Of a DNA stretch of 18,240 nucleotides, positions 1-6,037 are shown one piece after another. Both the position numbers and the translations under genes were made by a program. The stretch spans positions 1 through 18,240 of the forward strand of contig CAIRNC010000517.1 of assembly GCA_903879875.1 (NCBI GenBank), read 5' to 3'. The stretch is from an uncultured Bacteroidota bacterium. Its GTDB lineage: Bacteria; Bacteroidota; Bacteroidia; Flavobacteriales; Flavobacteriaceae. The notes beneath the pieces were generated by a model. That model worked only from the letters and a program-made list of their open reading frames with translations, ran no database searches and was not told the DNA's origin. The number at the start of each line of letters is the position of its first letter. Position 1 is the stretch's first letter.

Positions 1-1
1 A

Positions 2-52
2 GGCATTGATGTTGATAATTTAAATATTAAAGAAGATGACAAAGAAATCTAG
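2..52 (+). CDS. C-terminal tail of an upstream gene (partial)
   Basis: An open frame enters from the left edge and ends at a TAG at 50-52. Only 16 acidic/polar residues are visible (tail ...NIKEDDKEI), so the protein cannot be identified. The next gene starts inside it at 36, a 17-bp overlap that implies translational coupling. PIN-like proteins in this position often follow an antitoxin or an ImmA/IrrE-type metallopeptidase gene; that is a guess from family habit, not something the sequence here shows. Confidence 0.5.
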   Translation, partial: GIDVDNLNIKEDDKEI

Positions 53-563
53 TGAACCAAAAATATTATTAGATTGTGATGTTATCATACATTTCATCAA
101 AGCTGGTAAGCAATTGCTTTTACCTAATATATTTCCTGGAAGATTTGTCATCCTTGATAAAATTTATAATGAATTAATGGCAAGACCAAGTAATAGAATT
201 CCTGTTGGTAACTTTATTTCTTACACAAAAATTGAAATAATACCAATGCCCAAAAATATTGAAATTATTAAAGAATATGCTACATTAAAAAAGAAAAGAG
301 GTGATGGTGAAGCAGCGTGTATGGCAGTTGCAAGACATACGAAGGATTTTATAGCAAGTAGTAATTTAAAGGATATTAGAGTTTATTGTGAACAGCATAG
401 TATTGTTTATTTGACGACTATGGATATACTATTAGAAGCATATAAATTAGGAATTATGAGTGAAGTTGAATGTGATGGTTTTATTAAAGAAGTAAAGTCA
501 AAAGATAGTTTTCTTATTCATAATATAAATAGCATTACTGCTTATGAAAAGTTAAAAAAATAA
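36..563 (+). CDS. PIN-like domain protein (probable ribonuclease, toxin-like)
   Basis: This 175-aa protein has the layout of a small PIN-fold nuclease, which normally cuts RNA with Mg2+ or Mn2+ held by three or four acidic residues. Visible candidates are D13 and D15 in ILLDCDVI, E46 in YNELMA and D90/E92 in GDGEAAC. The C-terminal half (helix, then a short strand, then LLEAYKLGIMS) resembles DUF3368-type PIN proteins. Where that family usually has an acidic pair near the last strand, this protein has ASSN (residues 107-110), so the fourth metal ligand may be missing or shifted. The ATG at 36 lies inside the end of the upstream frame, so the two are probably made together, as in toxin-antitoxin pairs. 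A hairpin follows the stop. PIN fold fairly likely; toxin role inferred. Confidence 0.6.
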   Translation: MTKKSSEPKILLDCDVIIHFIKAGKQLLLPNIFPGRFVILDKIYNELMARPSNRIPVGNFISYTKIEIIPMPKNIEIIKEYATLKKKRGDGEAACMAVARHTKDFIASSNLKDIRVYCEQHSIVYLTTMDILLEAYKLGIMSEVECDGFIKEVKSKDSFLIHNINSITAYEKLKK

Positions 564-591
564 CCGAAGCAAACTGGAATAGCGCTTCGGT
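563..591 (+). terminator. Hairpin after the PIN-like gene
   Basis: A perfect 8-bp stem (ACCGAAGC at 563-570 with GCTTCGGT at 584-591) encloses a 13-nt loop and begins at the last base of the stop codon. There is no T-run after it, so it is a weak intrinsic terminator or an RNA-stabilising hairpin. Confidence 0.45.
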
Positions 592-729
592 CAGTTGAAA
601 TTTAAAGTTGGCACCTTGATTATTTCTTCTGCAAAAGTAATAGAATTCTATTTATTACCTAATTATTCCTTGGGTTTTTAATCAAACGCCTCAGTATTAA
701 ATTGTTTGATTGCTCAAAATCTGAAAGCC

Positions 730-903
730 ATGGCGAAAAATGGTACACCCGGAGACGGACACCGTAATGGTGCTGTTAAGGAACGAAGTCAGACTTATAA
801 TCCAAAAACGGAACAGTATGTTAAACGCGATACTAGCACTGGTCGTTTTATGGATGTTAAGCAAGATGGAACTCCTTTTAAAGGAGTAAGGAAAGAGAAA
901 TAA
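730..903 (+). CDS. Small conserved basic protein, GTPGDGH type (57 aa)
   Basis: This is a 57-aa, strongly basic, Gly/Lys/Thr-rich protein starting MAKNGTPGDGHRNGAVKERS and containing YVKRDTSTGRFMD and GTPFKGVRKEK. I recognise the pattern as a short protein found widely in bacteria, often annotated hypothetical; I know of no established function. It has no predicted membrane segment or cysteine, and looks largely unstructured with a possible nucleic-acid-binding character (inference from charge). I chose the ATG at 730 over an in-frame TTG at 706 because the family-like sequence starts at MAKNG. It sits alone, 166 bp after the PIN-like gene and 76 bp before another small gene on the same strand. 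Confidence 0.6.
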   Translation: MAKNGTPGDGHRNGAVKERSQTYNPKTEQYVKRDTSTGRFMDVKQDGTPFKGVRKEK

Positions 904-979
904 TTTTCTTTTTTAGGTAAGCTGATAAGACACGGCTTGGTGTTGTCTGAATTCTATTAACTCACAAAATCATTTAAAA

Positions 980-1141
980 ATGAAGTATTTAAGCACAATC
1001 CCGTTTAGGGAACAGGCAACGCTTTGCTACAAAAATAACTGTACAACAGTTTATGGTGAAACTGCTAAAATTGTTAACGCAATAGTGTTAACTGTAGTAA
1101 TTGTATCGGCAATTTCATTGCTAGTAAAAGCGATGAAATAG
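980..1141 (+). CDS. Small single-pass membrane protein (53 aa)
   Basis: An ATG at 980 opens 53 codons ending in TAG at 1139-1141. The N-terminal half is polar, with two cysteines (C16, C21) in LCYKNNCTTVYGE. Residues about 31-49 form one hydrophobic segment (IVNAIVLTVVIVSAISLLV), followed by a short basic end KAMK. That layout suits a small inner-membrane peptide or a type I-like toxin, but I do not recognise a family. Support for it being real comes from good amino-acid composition, a clean ATG, and the strong terminator hairpin 20 bp after the stop. It lies between the GTPGDGH gene and the ubiquitin-like operon on the same strand; the terminator suggests it is not co-transcribed with that operon. 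Confidence 0.5.
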   Translation: MKYLSTIPFREQATLCYKNNCTTVYGETAKIVNAIVLTVVIVSAISLLVKAMK

Positions 1142-1161
1142 TCTTTTTAGGAAGCATTAAA

Positions 1162-1197
1162 AAACCCAATCATATCTTGGCGGAGCTGATTGGGTTT
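1162..1197. terminator. Strong hairpin terminator after the small membrane protein gene
   Basis: An 11-bp perfect stem (AAACCCAATCA at 1162-1172, TGATTGGGTTT at 1187-1197) has a 14-nt loop. The A-tract on one side and T-tract on the other let it act in either direction. It separates the small genes from the ubiquitin-like operon. Confidence 0.75.
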
Positions 1198-1327
1198 ATA
1201 GGGAATTAAGTTGTTCTACTTTAAAATACTTAGGCTTATCGCCACAGTATCCCTCTATTTTGTTGTGTAAAACTACTATGTTTTTTGAGAAAAACAAATT
1301 TTTTAGCAACAAAACCGCTTGAAACTC

Positions 1328-1344
1328 AAAACTCCGTGAGTTTT
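1328..1344 (+). terminator. Short hairpin with T-tract upstream of the multiubiquitin gene
   Basis: AAAACTC (1328-1334) pairs with GAGTTTT (1338-1344) across a 3-nt loop, and T1345 continues the tract. The hexamer AAACTC also occurs just upstream at 1322-1327. It lies 50 bp before the ATG of the multiubiquitin gene. It could be a leader attenuator, an operator-like repeat, or the end of an upstream transcript; the sequence does not decide between these. Confidence 0.35.
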
Positions 1345-1393
1345 TAAAGGATTAGGAGTGTTAAAATAATTTTAAATTAAAAAATAAAGTATC

Positions 1394-2089
1394 ATGTATA
1401 CAAAAGAAAATGGTCAAGATGACCACAGTAAAAGACCTTCGTTAGAATTGGTTATTGAAGGCAAAAAGTTTGATTGGTTTGAGCAGTTTATTACAGGTAA
1501 GCAGCTTAAAGAATTAAGAGGTTTACCTCTTGACTGTGAACTATTTTTAGATATAGTTGAGCCATGGAAAGATGATGCCATTCAGAATGATGAAGTTGTT
1601 GATTTGGCAAGATCAGGAATTGAGCAGTTTTATATTAAACAAAAATTGAAGTATTCAATTGATGGTAAAAATTTTGAAACTGATAAGCAGTATATTAAAG
1701 GTTCTCAAATTCGTAAGCAAGGAAATATCCCCTCCGATTTCTTGATTTACTTGTCCAACAAAAAGCCATGGGATGATGATTTGATAGTTGATGATGAAAT
1801 TGTTGATTTAGCCAGACCAGGAAAGGAGAAGTTTTATTCAAAAGAAAAAAGTTTTTCAGTAGAAATCGTTGTCAATCTTGACCCTAAACCTTGGAATGCA
1901 GAAAAGATTACTTTTGAGCAAGTAATTGTTTTAGCTTATGGCAACTATGATTCAGACCCTAGAAAAGGTTATACTGTTACTTACGATAGAGGTCCAATTC
2001 AAAATATTGAAGGAACTATGGTCGCAAAAGGTGAGGTTTTTGTTAAACATAAAATGATATTCAATGCTAAGCAAACTCATACATCATAA
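1394..2089 (+). CDS. Multiubiquitin protein: three tandem ubiquitin-like (beta-grasp) domains
   Basis: This 231-aa protein is the likely ubiquitin-like modifier of the operon. Domains 1 (about 16-80) and 2 (about 84-148) are clear repeats of each other: PWKDDAIQNDEVVDLAR...EQFY at 57-80 matches PWDDDLIVDDEIVDLAR...EKFY at 125-148. Domain 3 (about 154-231) is the divergent C-terminal unit typical of the Pfam Multi_ubiq family. It ends KMIFNAKQTHTS, with no Gly-Gly, so if its carboxyl end is activated the tail differs from ubiquitin, or it is trimmed first. The partner E1/E2-like gene starts 26 bp before this gene ends, which fits a modifier and its enzyme. The start is the ATG at 1394 after an AT-rich leader with no clear ribosome binding site. 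Family call is firm; the biochemical role is inferred from family context. Confidence 0.88.
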   Translation: MYTKENGQDDHSKRPSLELVIEGKKFDWFEQFITGKQLKELRGLPLDCELFLDIVEPWKDDAIQNDEVVDLARSGIEQFYIKQKLKYSIDGKNFETDKQYIKGSQIRKQGNIPSDFLIYLSNKKPWDDDLIVDDEIVDLARPGKEKFYSKEKSFSVEIVVNLDPKPWNAEKITFEQVIVLAYGNYDSDPRKGYTVTYDRGPIQNIEGTMVAKGEVFVKHKMIFNAKQTHTS

Positions 2090-3236
2090 TTCTGATTTAA
2101 AGCGTCTCATGGATGAAGGCTATGAGATAGAGGTTAGAGGTGGACATTTAATTGTCCACCAAATTCCTTATGTAAATTCTAAATGTGAATTAATTATTGG
2201 TAAACTCATTACTCCTTTGGAGTTGAGTGGTGAAAAAACAATAAAACCTCAACATACAATTCATTTTATGGGTGAGCATCCATGTCATAATGATGGTTCT
2301 ATACTTTCTTCGATTAAACATTCGGAAGTGAATCAGAAGCTATTTGACGATATAGATTTAAATTTTATGTTTTCAAATAAACCTCCAAATGGTTATGATA
2401 ATCATTATGAAAAGGTGATTCGTTATATTGAATTAATAACAGCTCCGGCTAAATCTATAGATAAAAATTCAACAGCTGCAACTTTTAAAGTGATTGAATG
2501 TAATGAGGAACATTCCATTTTTAATTATTTAGACACTAATTCAAGTAGAGCCAATATAAATTATATTAATGATAAATTTAAAGGTCTGCGAATTGGAATT
2601 ATTGGTTTAGGAGGAACAGGTTCTTACATTTTAGACTTAGTAGCTAAAACACCCGTTGAACAAATTTTATTATTTGATGATGACGAGTTTTTATTGCATA
2701 ATGCTTTTAGAGCTCCTGGTGCTCCAAGTATTGAAACCTTAAATAAAAAAATGAAAAAGGTTGTGTATTTTACCGGTTTGTACTCTAATATGAGAAAAAA
2801 TATTGTACCACATGACGTTAAGATAGTAGAAGAGAATGCAACACTTCTTAGGGATTTAGACTTTGTTTTTATATCTGTTGATAGTAATATTGCGAGAAAT
2901 ACAATTATTTCTAAATTATTAAACTTTCAAGTGCCCTTTATTGATGTAGGTCTTGGTGTAGAAATTAAAAATGATACTTTAACAGCTATATTGAGGGCTA
3001 CCTTAGGAACTGCAACCATGTATGAACATTTACCGACTCGTATAGGAAGTATAAATGGTGGTGACGATGACTATTCGACTAATATTCAAATAGCAGATCT
3101 TAATGCAATGAATGCATTGATGGCGGTTATAAAATGGAAGCGTTATATTGGATTTTACAAGGATTTAAAAGAGGAACATAATATAACTTTCACCGTGAAT
3201 ACGGGTCAAATGTTAAATGATGATTTTGCAACATAA
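2064..3236 (+). CDS. Fused E2-like and E1-like (ThiF family) enzyme of the multiubiquitin system
   Basis: This 390-aa protein should adenylate the C-terminus of the multiubiquitin protein using ATP. Residues about 175-390 are a ThiF/MoeB-type Rossmann domain: GIIGLGGTGS (178-187) is the nucleotide loop, FDDDEF (204-209) and N213/R216 in HNAFRAPG are the usual Asp and Asn/Arg of the family. Residues about 1-165 match a domain I know as DUF6791. Its EHPCHNDGSIL (71-81) lines up with the HPN...G.ICL region of E2 (UBC) enzymes, with C74 at the HPN Asn position and Leu where the E2 cysteine would be. Cysteines are only C41, C74 and C146; the E1-like domain has none. It overlaps the genes on both sides. 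E1-like fold is firm; the E2-like reading is inference. Confidence 0.85.
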   Translation: MLSKLIHHNSDLKRLMDEGYEIEVRGGHLIVHQIPYVNSKCELIIGKLITPLELSGEKTIKPQHTIHFMGEHPCHNDGSILSSIKHSEVNQKLFDDIDLNFMFSNKPPNGYDNHYEKVIRYIELITAPAKSIDKNSTAATFKVIECNEEHSIFNYLDTNSSRANINYINDKFKGLRIGIIGLGGTGSYILDLVAKTPVEQILLFDDDEFLLHNAFRAPGAPSIETLNKKMKKVVYFTGLYSNMRKNIVPHDVKIVEENATLLRDLDFVFISVDSNIARNTIISKLLNFQVPFIDVGLGVEIKNDTLTAILRATLGTATMYEHLPTRIGSINGGDDDYSTNIQIADLNAMNALMAVIKWKRYIGFYKDLKEEHNITFTVNTGQMLNDDFAT

Positions 3237-3576
3237 GTTTATTGAATTCAGACCAAAAGAACTGGAAGATGGAGTTCTTTATATTTCGATGGAATACAAT
3301 TCTGCTATTCATAAGTGCGTATGCGGTTGTGGTGAACTAGTAGTAACTCCTTTATCTCCGTCGGAATGGCAATTAACCTATAATGGTAAAAGTATTACTT
3401 TATATCCATCGATTGGGAACTGGCATTTTGAGTGTAAATCTCATTATTGGATTAGAAATAGTGAGGTTATACATGCAAGAAAATGGACTGATGAGGAAAT
3501 TAAAATTGGTCATGAAAAACCAAGTAAGAAAAAAAAGAAATATTTTTCAAATTGGTGGAAAAAAAAGAAAAAGTAA
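3217..3576 (+). CDS. DUF6527 family Cys/His-rich protein of the multiubiquitin operon
   Basis: This 119-aa protein has the signature of DUF6527: HKFIEFRP near the start, LYISMEY, then HKCVCGCGELVVTPLSP (32-48), YPSIGNWHFECKSHYWI (63-79) and a final Trp motif. H32, C34, C36, C38, C73 and H76 are candidate zinc ligands. I recall this family as a companion, possibly a peptidase, of bacterial ubiquitin-like operons, where it may process the modifier or remove it; I cannot confirm the chemistry from sequence. The tail is unusual: KPSKKKKKYFSNWWKKKKK, encoded by two long A-runs that could slip during replication or transcription. The start overlaps the ThiF-like gene by 20 bp; Met2 (3220) is an equally possible start. 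The operon's terminator follows 25 bp after the stop. Confidence 0.85.
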   Translation: MMILQHKFIEFRPKELEDGVLYISMEYNSAIHKCVCGCGELVVTPLSPSEWQLTYNGKSITLYPSIGNWHFECKSHYWIRNSEVIHARKWTDEEIKIGHEKPSKKKKKYFSNWWKKKKK

Positions 3577-3601
3577 TTTAACTTCTGTGTGATTGAATTA
3601 T

Positions 3602-3630
3602 AAAAAGACTGCATAATAGGCAGTCTTTTT
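3602..3630. terminator. Bidirectional terminator between convergent operons
   Basis: AAAAAGACTGC (3602-3612) and GCAGTCTTTTT (3620-3630) form a perfect 11-bp stem with a 7-nt loop. The right side supplies a T-tract for the ubiquitin-like operon on the plus strand; the complement of the left A-tract does the same for the restriction operon arriving on the minus strand. Confidence 0.88.
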
Positions 3631-3680
3631 TATGTAACAAATAAATGTTATTTATTATTTTAAAGTATTGAATACTAAAA

Positions 3681-3792
3681 TAAATGATAATTTATCGAAG
3701 AGAAATTAATTCAATTAATCTTGTACTTTAACCTGACCATTCATTAACATTGGCAGCAACCAATCACGAAGTAATGCAAGTTCTTGGTTTTC
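3681..3792. repeat. C-terminal direct repeat, copy 2 (end of second hsdS)
   Basis: This 112-bp stretch matches 5926-6037 at an offset of 2245 bp. The first 29 bp (3681-3709), which lie past the stop codon, are identical in both copies. The remaining 83 bp, which cover the end of the coding sequence, differ at 8 positions. The identical part contains the 11-bp palindrome GATAATTTATC (3686-3696). Confidence 0.9.
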
Positions 3793-4866
3793 AATATTTA
3801 GTTTTACTTTCTTCTCTAAAATTGGATTAAGAACTTTATCTAATTCATTTATTAGTCCTTTGGGTGGAATTGTAACTCTACTTTCTCTTAAATGATCTTG
3901 AGTAATATGTCCCATCGTTGTCTTACGCAATTCAGCCATCATTTTGAAGTGTTGTAAATAATTCAGTAATTCAAAATAATAATAGCTTTTTGGGTAATTT
4001 TTGGATGTTACTTTAAATATATGTTGATTTAATCCGCCTGTTCCACCAGTCCATATTTTAACGTCTAAAGTAGCAGACCATGAAAATAATATATCACCAT
4101 TATAAACAACAACTTTTTCAGGAATATTTAAACTTACAAACTCTGAATTTTCAGTGAAACCAGTACCCATTTCTCGAATTTTAATAACTCTATAAAACTC
4201 TTCATTTTCGTTTGGTCTAAATTTTTGACAAGCCAAACCATTAGTGAAAATTGCAATATCAAGAAGTGTTTTTACTTCCCAATCTAAAGGAATTTTCCTT
4301 TTCAATTCTTCATTCCAAACCATTTTACCGCCACTTGTTTTATAAGGCTTTCCATTAGAATCAGGGAAATCAAACTGAACAAACCAATAATCATAAAGCG
4401 TTTTTGCCATCAGCTCTAAATTATCATTTATTTTATTGTTGAGTTGAATTTTTTTTTCAATATTCCATAAAATGGATGAAACTGTATTTTGAATAGTTAA
4501 AGATGGTAAGTTTATTATAAGATTATAATAACTATCAAAGGTCATGCTTGGCACACCAGTTCCTGTATTTAGACTTTCTAGGTTTAATATTTTTAAATAA
4601 TTATAAAGATAAAAAGGATCACATAATTGTTTGTTGATTTCTGTATAGTACAATGTGTCAACAGTCCAAAAAGGGACACTAGAAAACTGTATATTACTCA
4701 AAGTGCCTTTTCTTGGAAGCAAAATACTTTCTTTTTCATAAATGGCTTCATTACCAAAACGCATTATCCCTCCACTTCCTAAAACAGGAATATTACCCTC
4801 TTTAAGCTGCTTATGATCTTTACCATTTTTTATTTTTAGTAAATCTTTTAGTTTGAATTGTTTCAT
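3715..4866 (-). CDS. hsdS: Type I restriction-modification specificity subunit HsdS, second copy
   Basis: This 383-aa HsdS carries two target-recognition domains that would read the two halves of a split DNA target for the methylase and nuclease. Region 1 is about residues 1-140; its end is followed by a conserved central spacer (about 144-193, INDNLELMAKTLYDYWFVQF). Region 2 follows, and a C-terminal conserved helix ends in LRDWLLPMLMNGQVKVQD. Both conserved parts nearly equal those of the first hsdS, while both recognition regions are different, so it encodes a different specificity. I chose the ATG at 4866, one base after the recombinase stop, over an in-frame TTG at 4875. It has no visible promoter and is presumably read from the recombinase transcript. 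It appears intact, so it may be used directly as well as serve as a store of sequence. Confidence 0.87.
   Translation of the reverse strand: MKQFKLKDLLKIKNGKDHKQLKEGNIPVLGSGGIMRFGNEAIYEKESILLPRKGTLSNIQFSSVPFWTVDTLYYTEINKQLCDPFYLYNYLKILNLESLNTGTGVPSMTFDSYYNLIINLPSLTIQNTVSSILWNIEKKIQLNNKINDNLELMAKTLYDYWFVQFDFPDSNGKPYKTSGGKMVWNEELKRKIPLDWEVKTLLDIAIFTNGLACQKFRPNENEEFYRVIKIREMGTGFTENSEFVSLNIPEKVVVYNGDILFSWSATLDVKIWTGGTGGLNQHIFKVTSKNYPKSYYYFELLNYLQHFKMMAELRKTTMGHITQDHLRESRVTIPPKGLINELDKVLNPILEKKVKLNIENQELALLRDWLLPMLMNGQVKVQD
4289..4435. repeat. Central direct repeat of hsdS, copy 2
   Basis: This 147-bp stretch encodes the central conserved spacer and matches 6597-6743 at an offset of 2308 bp with 16 mismatches (about 89 percent identity). 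It contains a 33-bp perfectly identical run (4379-4411 versus 6687-6719), a plausible crossover region for swapping recognition domains. Confidence 0.87.
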
Positions 4867-4867
4867 T

Positions 4868-5860
4868 TTACCCAATGTATTTTCTATGTGAGTTCTTTAC
4901 ATTGGTTTGATTTACCATTGCATAATGCATAGTAGTATCAATTTTCACATGCCCGAGTAACTTTTGCACTTGTTCTATAGGCATGCCTTTGTCAATTGCC
5001 ATTGTCGCTAGTGTTCGCCTAAATTTATGAGGATGTACCTTGTCAATTTGAGCCTTTTTACCCAATGTTCGCAATCGCATTTCAACCCCACCAATAGAAA
5101 GTCTGCTATTAGGTTTAAACAGAGATACAAATAGTGCTTTATTATCATCTGTTCGCATTTCAAGATACTTTTTTAAGTGAATTTTGGTACGTGCATCAAA
5201 ATAAACTTCCCGCTCACTATTTCCTTTGCCAAAAACTACAATTTGTCGTTCATAAAAATCGACATCTGTTCTGTTTATTTTCACCAATTCACCTACACGC
5301 ATTCCTGTTGATGTTAGTAACTCTATCATTGCTAAATCTCGAATTTCGTCACAAGTATCGCGGAGAATTTCCAACTGTTCGTCACTTAAAGTATCTTTTA
5401 CAAGTCTACCTGTTTTTACTTTATGAATGCGTCTTACAGGGCTTTTTAAAATATAATCTTCATCTTCCAACCAAGAAAAGTAACTTGAAAAAATCCGTCT
5501 CATATTATCAATAGTTACTCTACTAGATTTTTTTGATTCCTGATGGTCGGATAGGTAGGTTCTCAAATCGTTGGTAGAAATATCAATTACCGATTTGTTT
5601 AATTTTTGAAGCATTTTTTCAATCGTATTGATATAATATTTCAATGTTTTATCGGAGCAACCTTCCACTTTTTTTGAAGAAATAAAAAACGACAAGATTT
5701 TATGGTTATTGGTTTTAGAGCATTTAATTTCAGTATCAATTTCTGTAACACAAAAATTATCAAGACTCCTCATTAAAACTATATTTAATAATACCATTTG
5801 TTGTTGGCTTACTTTATCTGTCATTGCGGTTTTTATTTCCAAAATCAATTTCTCTTTCAT
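4868..5860 (-). CDS. Tyrosine recombinase (XerC/D-like integrase) within the type I locus
   Basis: This 330-aa protein is a complete tyrosine site-specific recombinase. The core-binding domain is about residues 55-150 and the catalytic domain about 155-330. All catalytic residues are visible: R188 in TSTGMRVGEL, K212 in FGKGNSE, H278 and R281 in HPHKFRR, H304 in KLLGHV, and the nucleophile Y313 in TMHYAMV. Enzymes of this type between two hsdS genes are known in Bacteroidetes and other bacteria to rearrange hsdS and so change methylation specificity. Here it is transcribed with the second hsdS (1-bp gap) and lies 99 bp after the first. The N-terminal extension (about 50 residues) is not recognised. 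Possible targets are the repeats shared by the two hsdS copies. Because those are direct repeats, recombination would excise or exchange, not invert. Confidence 0.9.
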   Translation of the reverse strand: MKEKLILEIKTAMTDKVSQQQMVLLNIVLMRSLDNFCVTEIDTEIKCSKTNNHKILSFFISSKKVEGCSDKTLKYYINTIEKMLQKLNKSVIDISTNDLRTYLSDHQESKKSSRVTIDNMRRIFSSYFSWLEDEDYILKSPVRRIHKVKTGRLVKDTLSDEQLEILRDTCDEIRDLAMIELLTSTGMRVGELVKINRTDVDFYERQIVVFGKGNSEREVYFDARTKIHLKKYLEMRTDDNKALFVSLFKPNSRLSIGGVEMRLRTLGKKAQIDKVHPHKFRRTLATMAIDKGMPIEQVQKLLGHVKIDTTMHYAMVNQTNVKNSHRKYIG

Positions 5861-5903
5861 GTGGTTTTATATTTAAAATTTTTAAACCGCAAATAAAGAG
5901 TAA

Positions 5904-5911
5904 CAAAAGTA
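5904..5911 (-). promoter_or_regulatory. Possible -7 box for the recombinase gene
   Basis: Read on the minus strand this is TACTTTTG, matching the Bacteroidetes -7 consensus TAnnTTTG, 43 bp before the recombinase ATG. No convincing TTG -33 element sits at the right distance, so the gene may instead rely on read-through from the first hsdS. Confidence 0.3.
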
Positions 5912-5925
5912 ATCAATCAATAAGG

Positions 5926-6037
5926 TAAATGATAATTTATCGAAGAGAAATTAACTCTATTAATCTTGTACTTTAACTTGACCATTCATTAACATTGGCA
6001 ACAACCAATCTCGAAGTGATGCTAGTTCTTGATTTTC
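5926..6037. repeat. C-terminal direct repeat, copy 1 (end of first hsdS)
   Basis: This is the partner of the repeat at 3681-3792. Its first 29 bp (5926-5954) lie just past the stop codon of the first hsdS and are identical to the other copy, including the palindrome GATAATTTATC at 5931-5941. Confidence 0.9.

Noticed and set aside
636..643. Minus-strand TACTTTTG box reading toward the PIN-like gene
   Set aside because: No -33 element is found at the right distance and no minus-strand gene follows; likely chance in AT-rich DNA.
706..729. TTG at 706 as start of the small GTPGDGH gene
   Set aside because: The added eight residues do not look like the family start; the ATG at 730 gives the expected MAKNG beginning.
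3383..3592. 69-codon plus-strand frame overlapping the DUF6527 gene
   Set aside because: It is a shifted frame of a recognised family member with intact Cys/His motifs.
4867..4875. TTG at 4875 as start of the second hsdS
   Set aside because: An ATG at 4866 lies one base after the recombinase stop and gives a normal HsdS start (MKQFKLKDLL).
5134..5514. 126-codon plus-strand frame inside the recombinase gene
   Set aside because: It is the antisense shadow of a gene with all catalytic motifs in the other frame.
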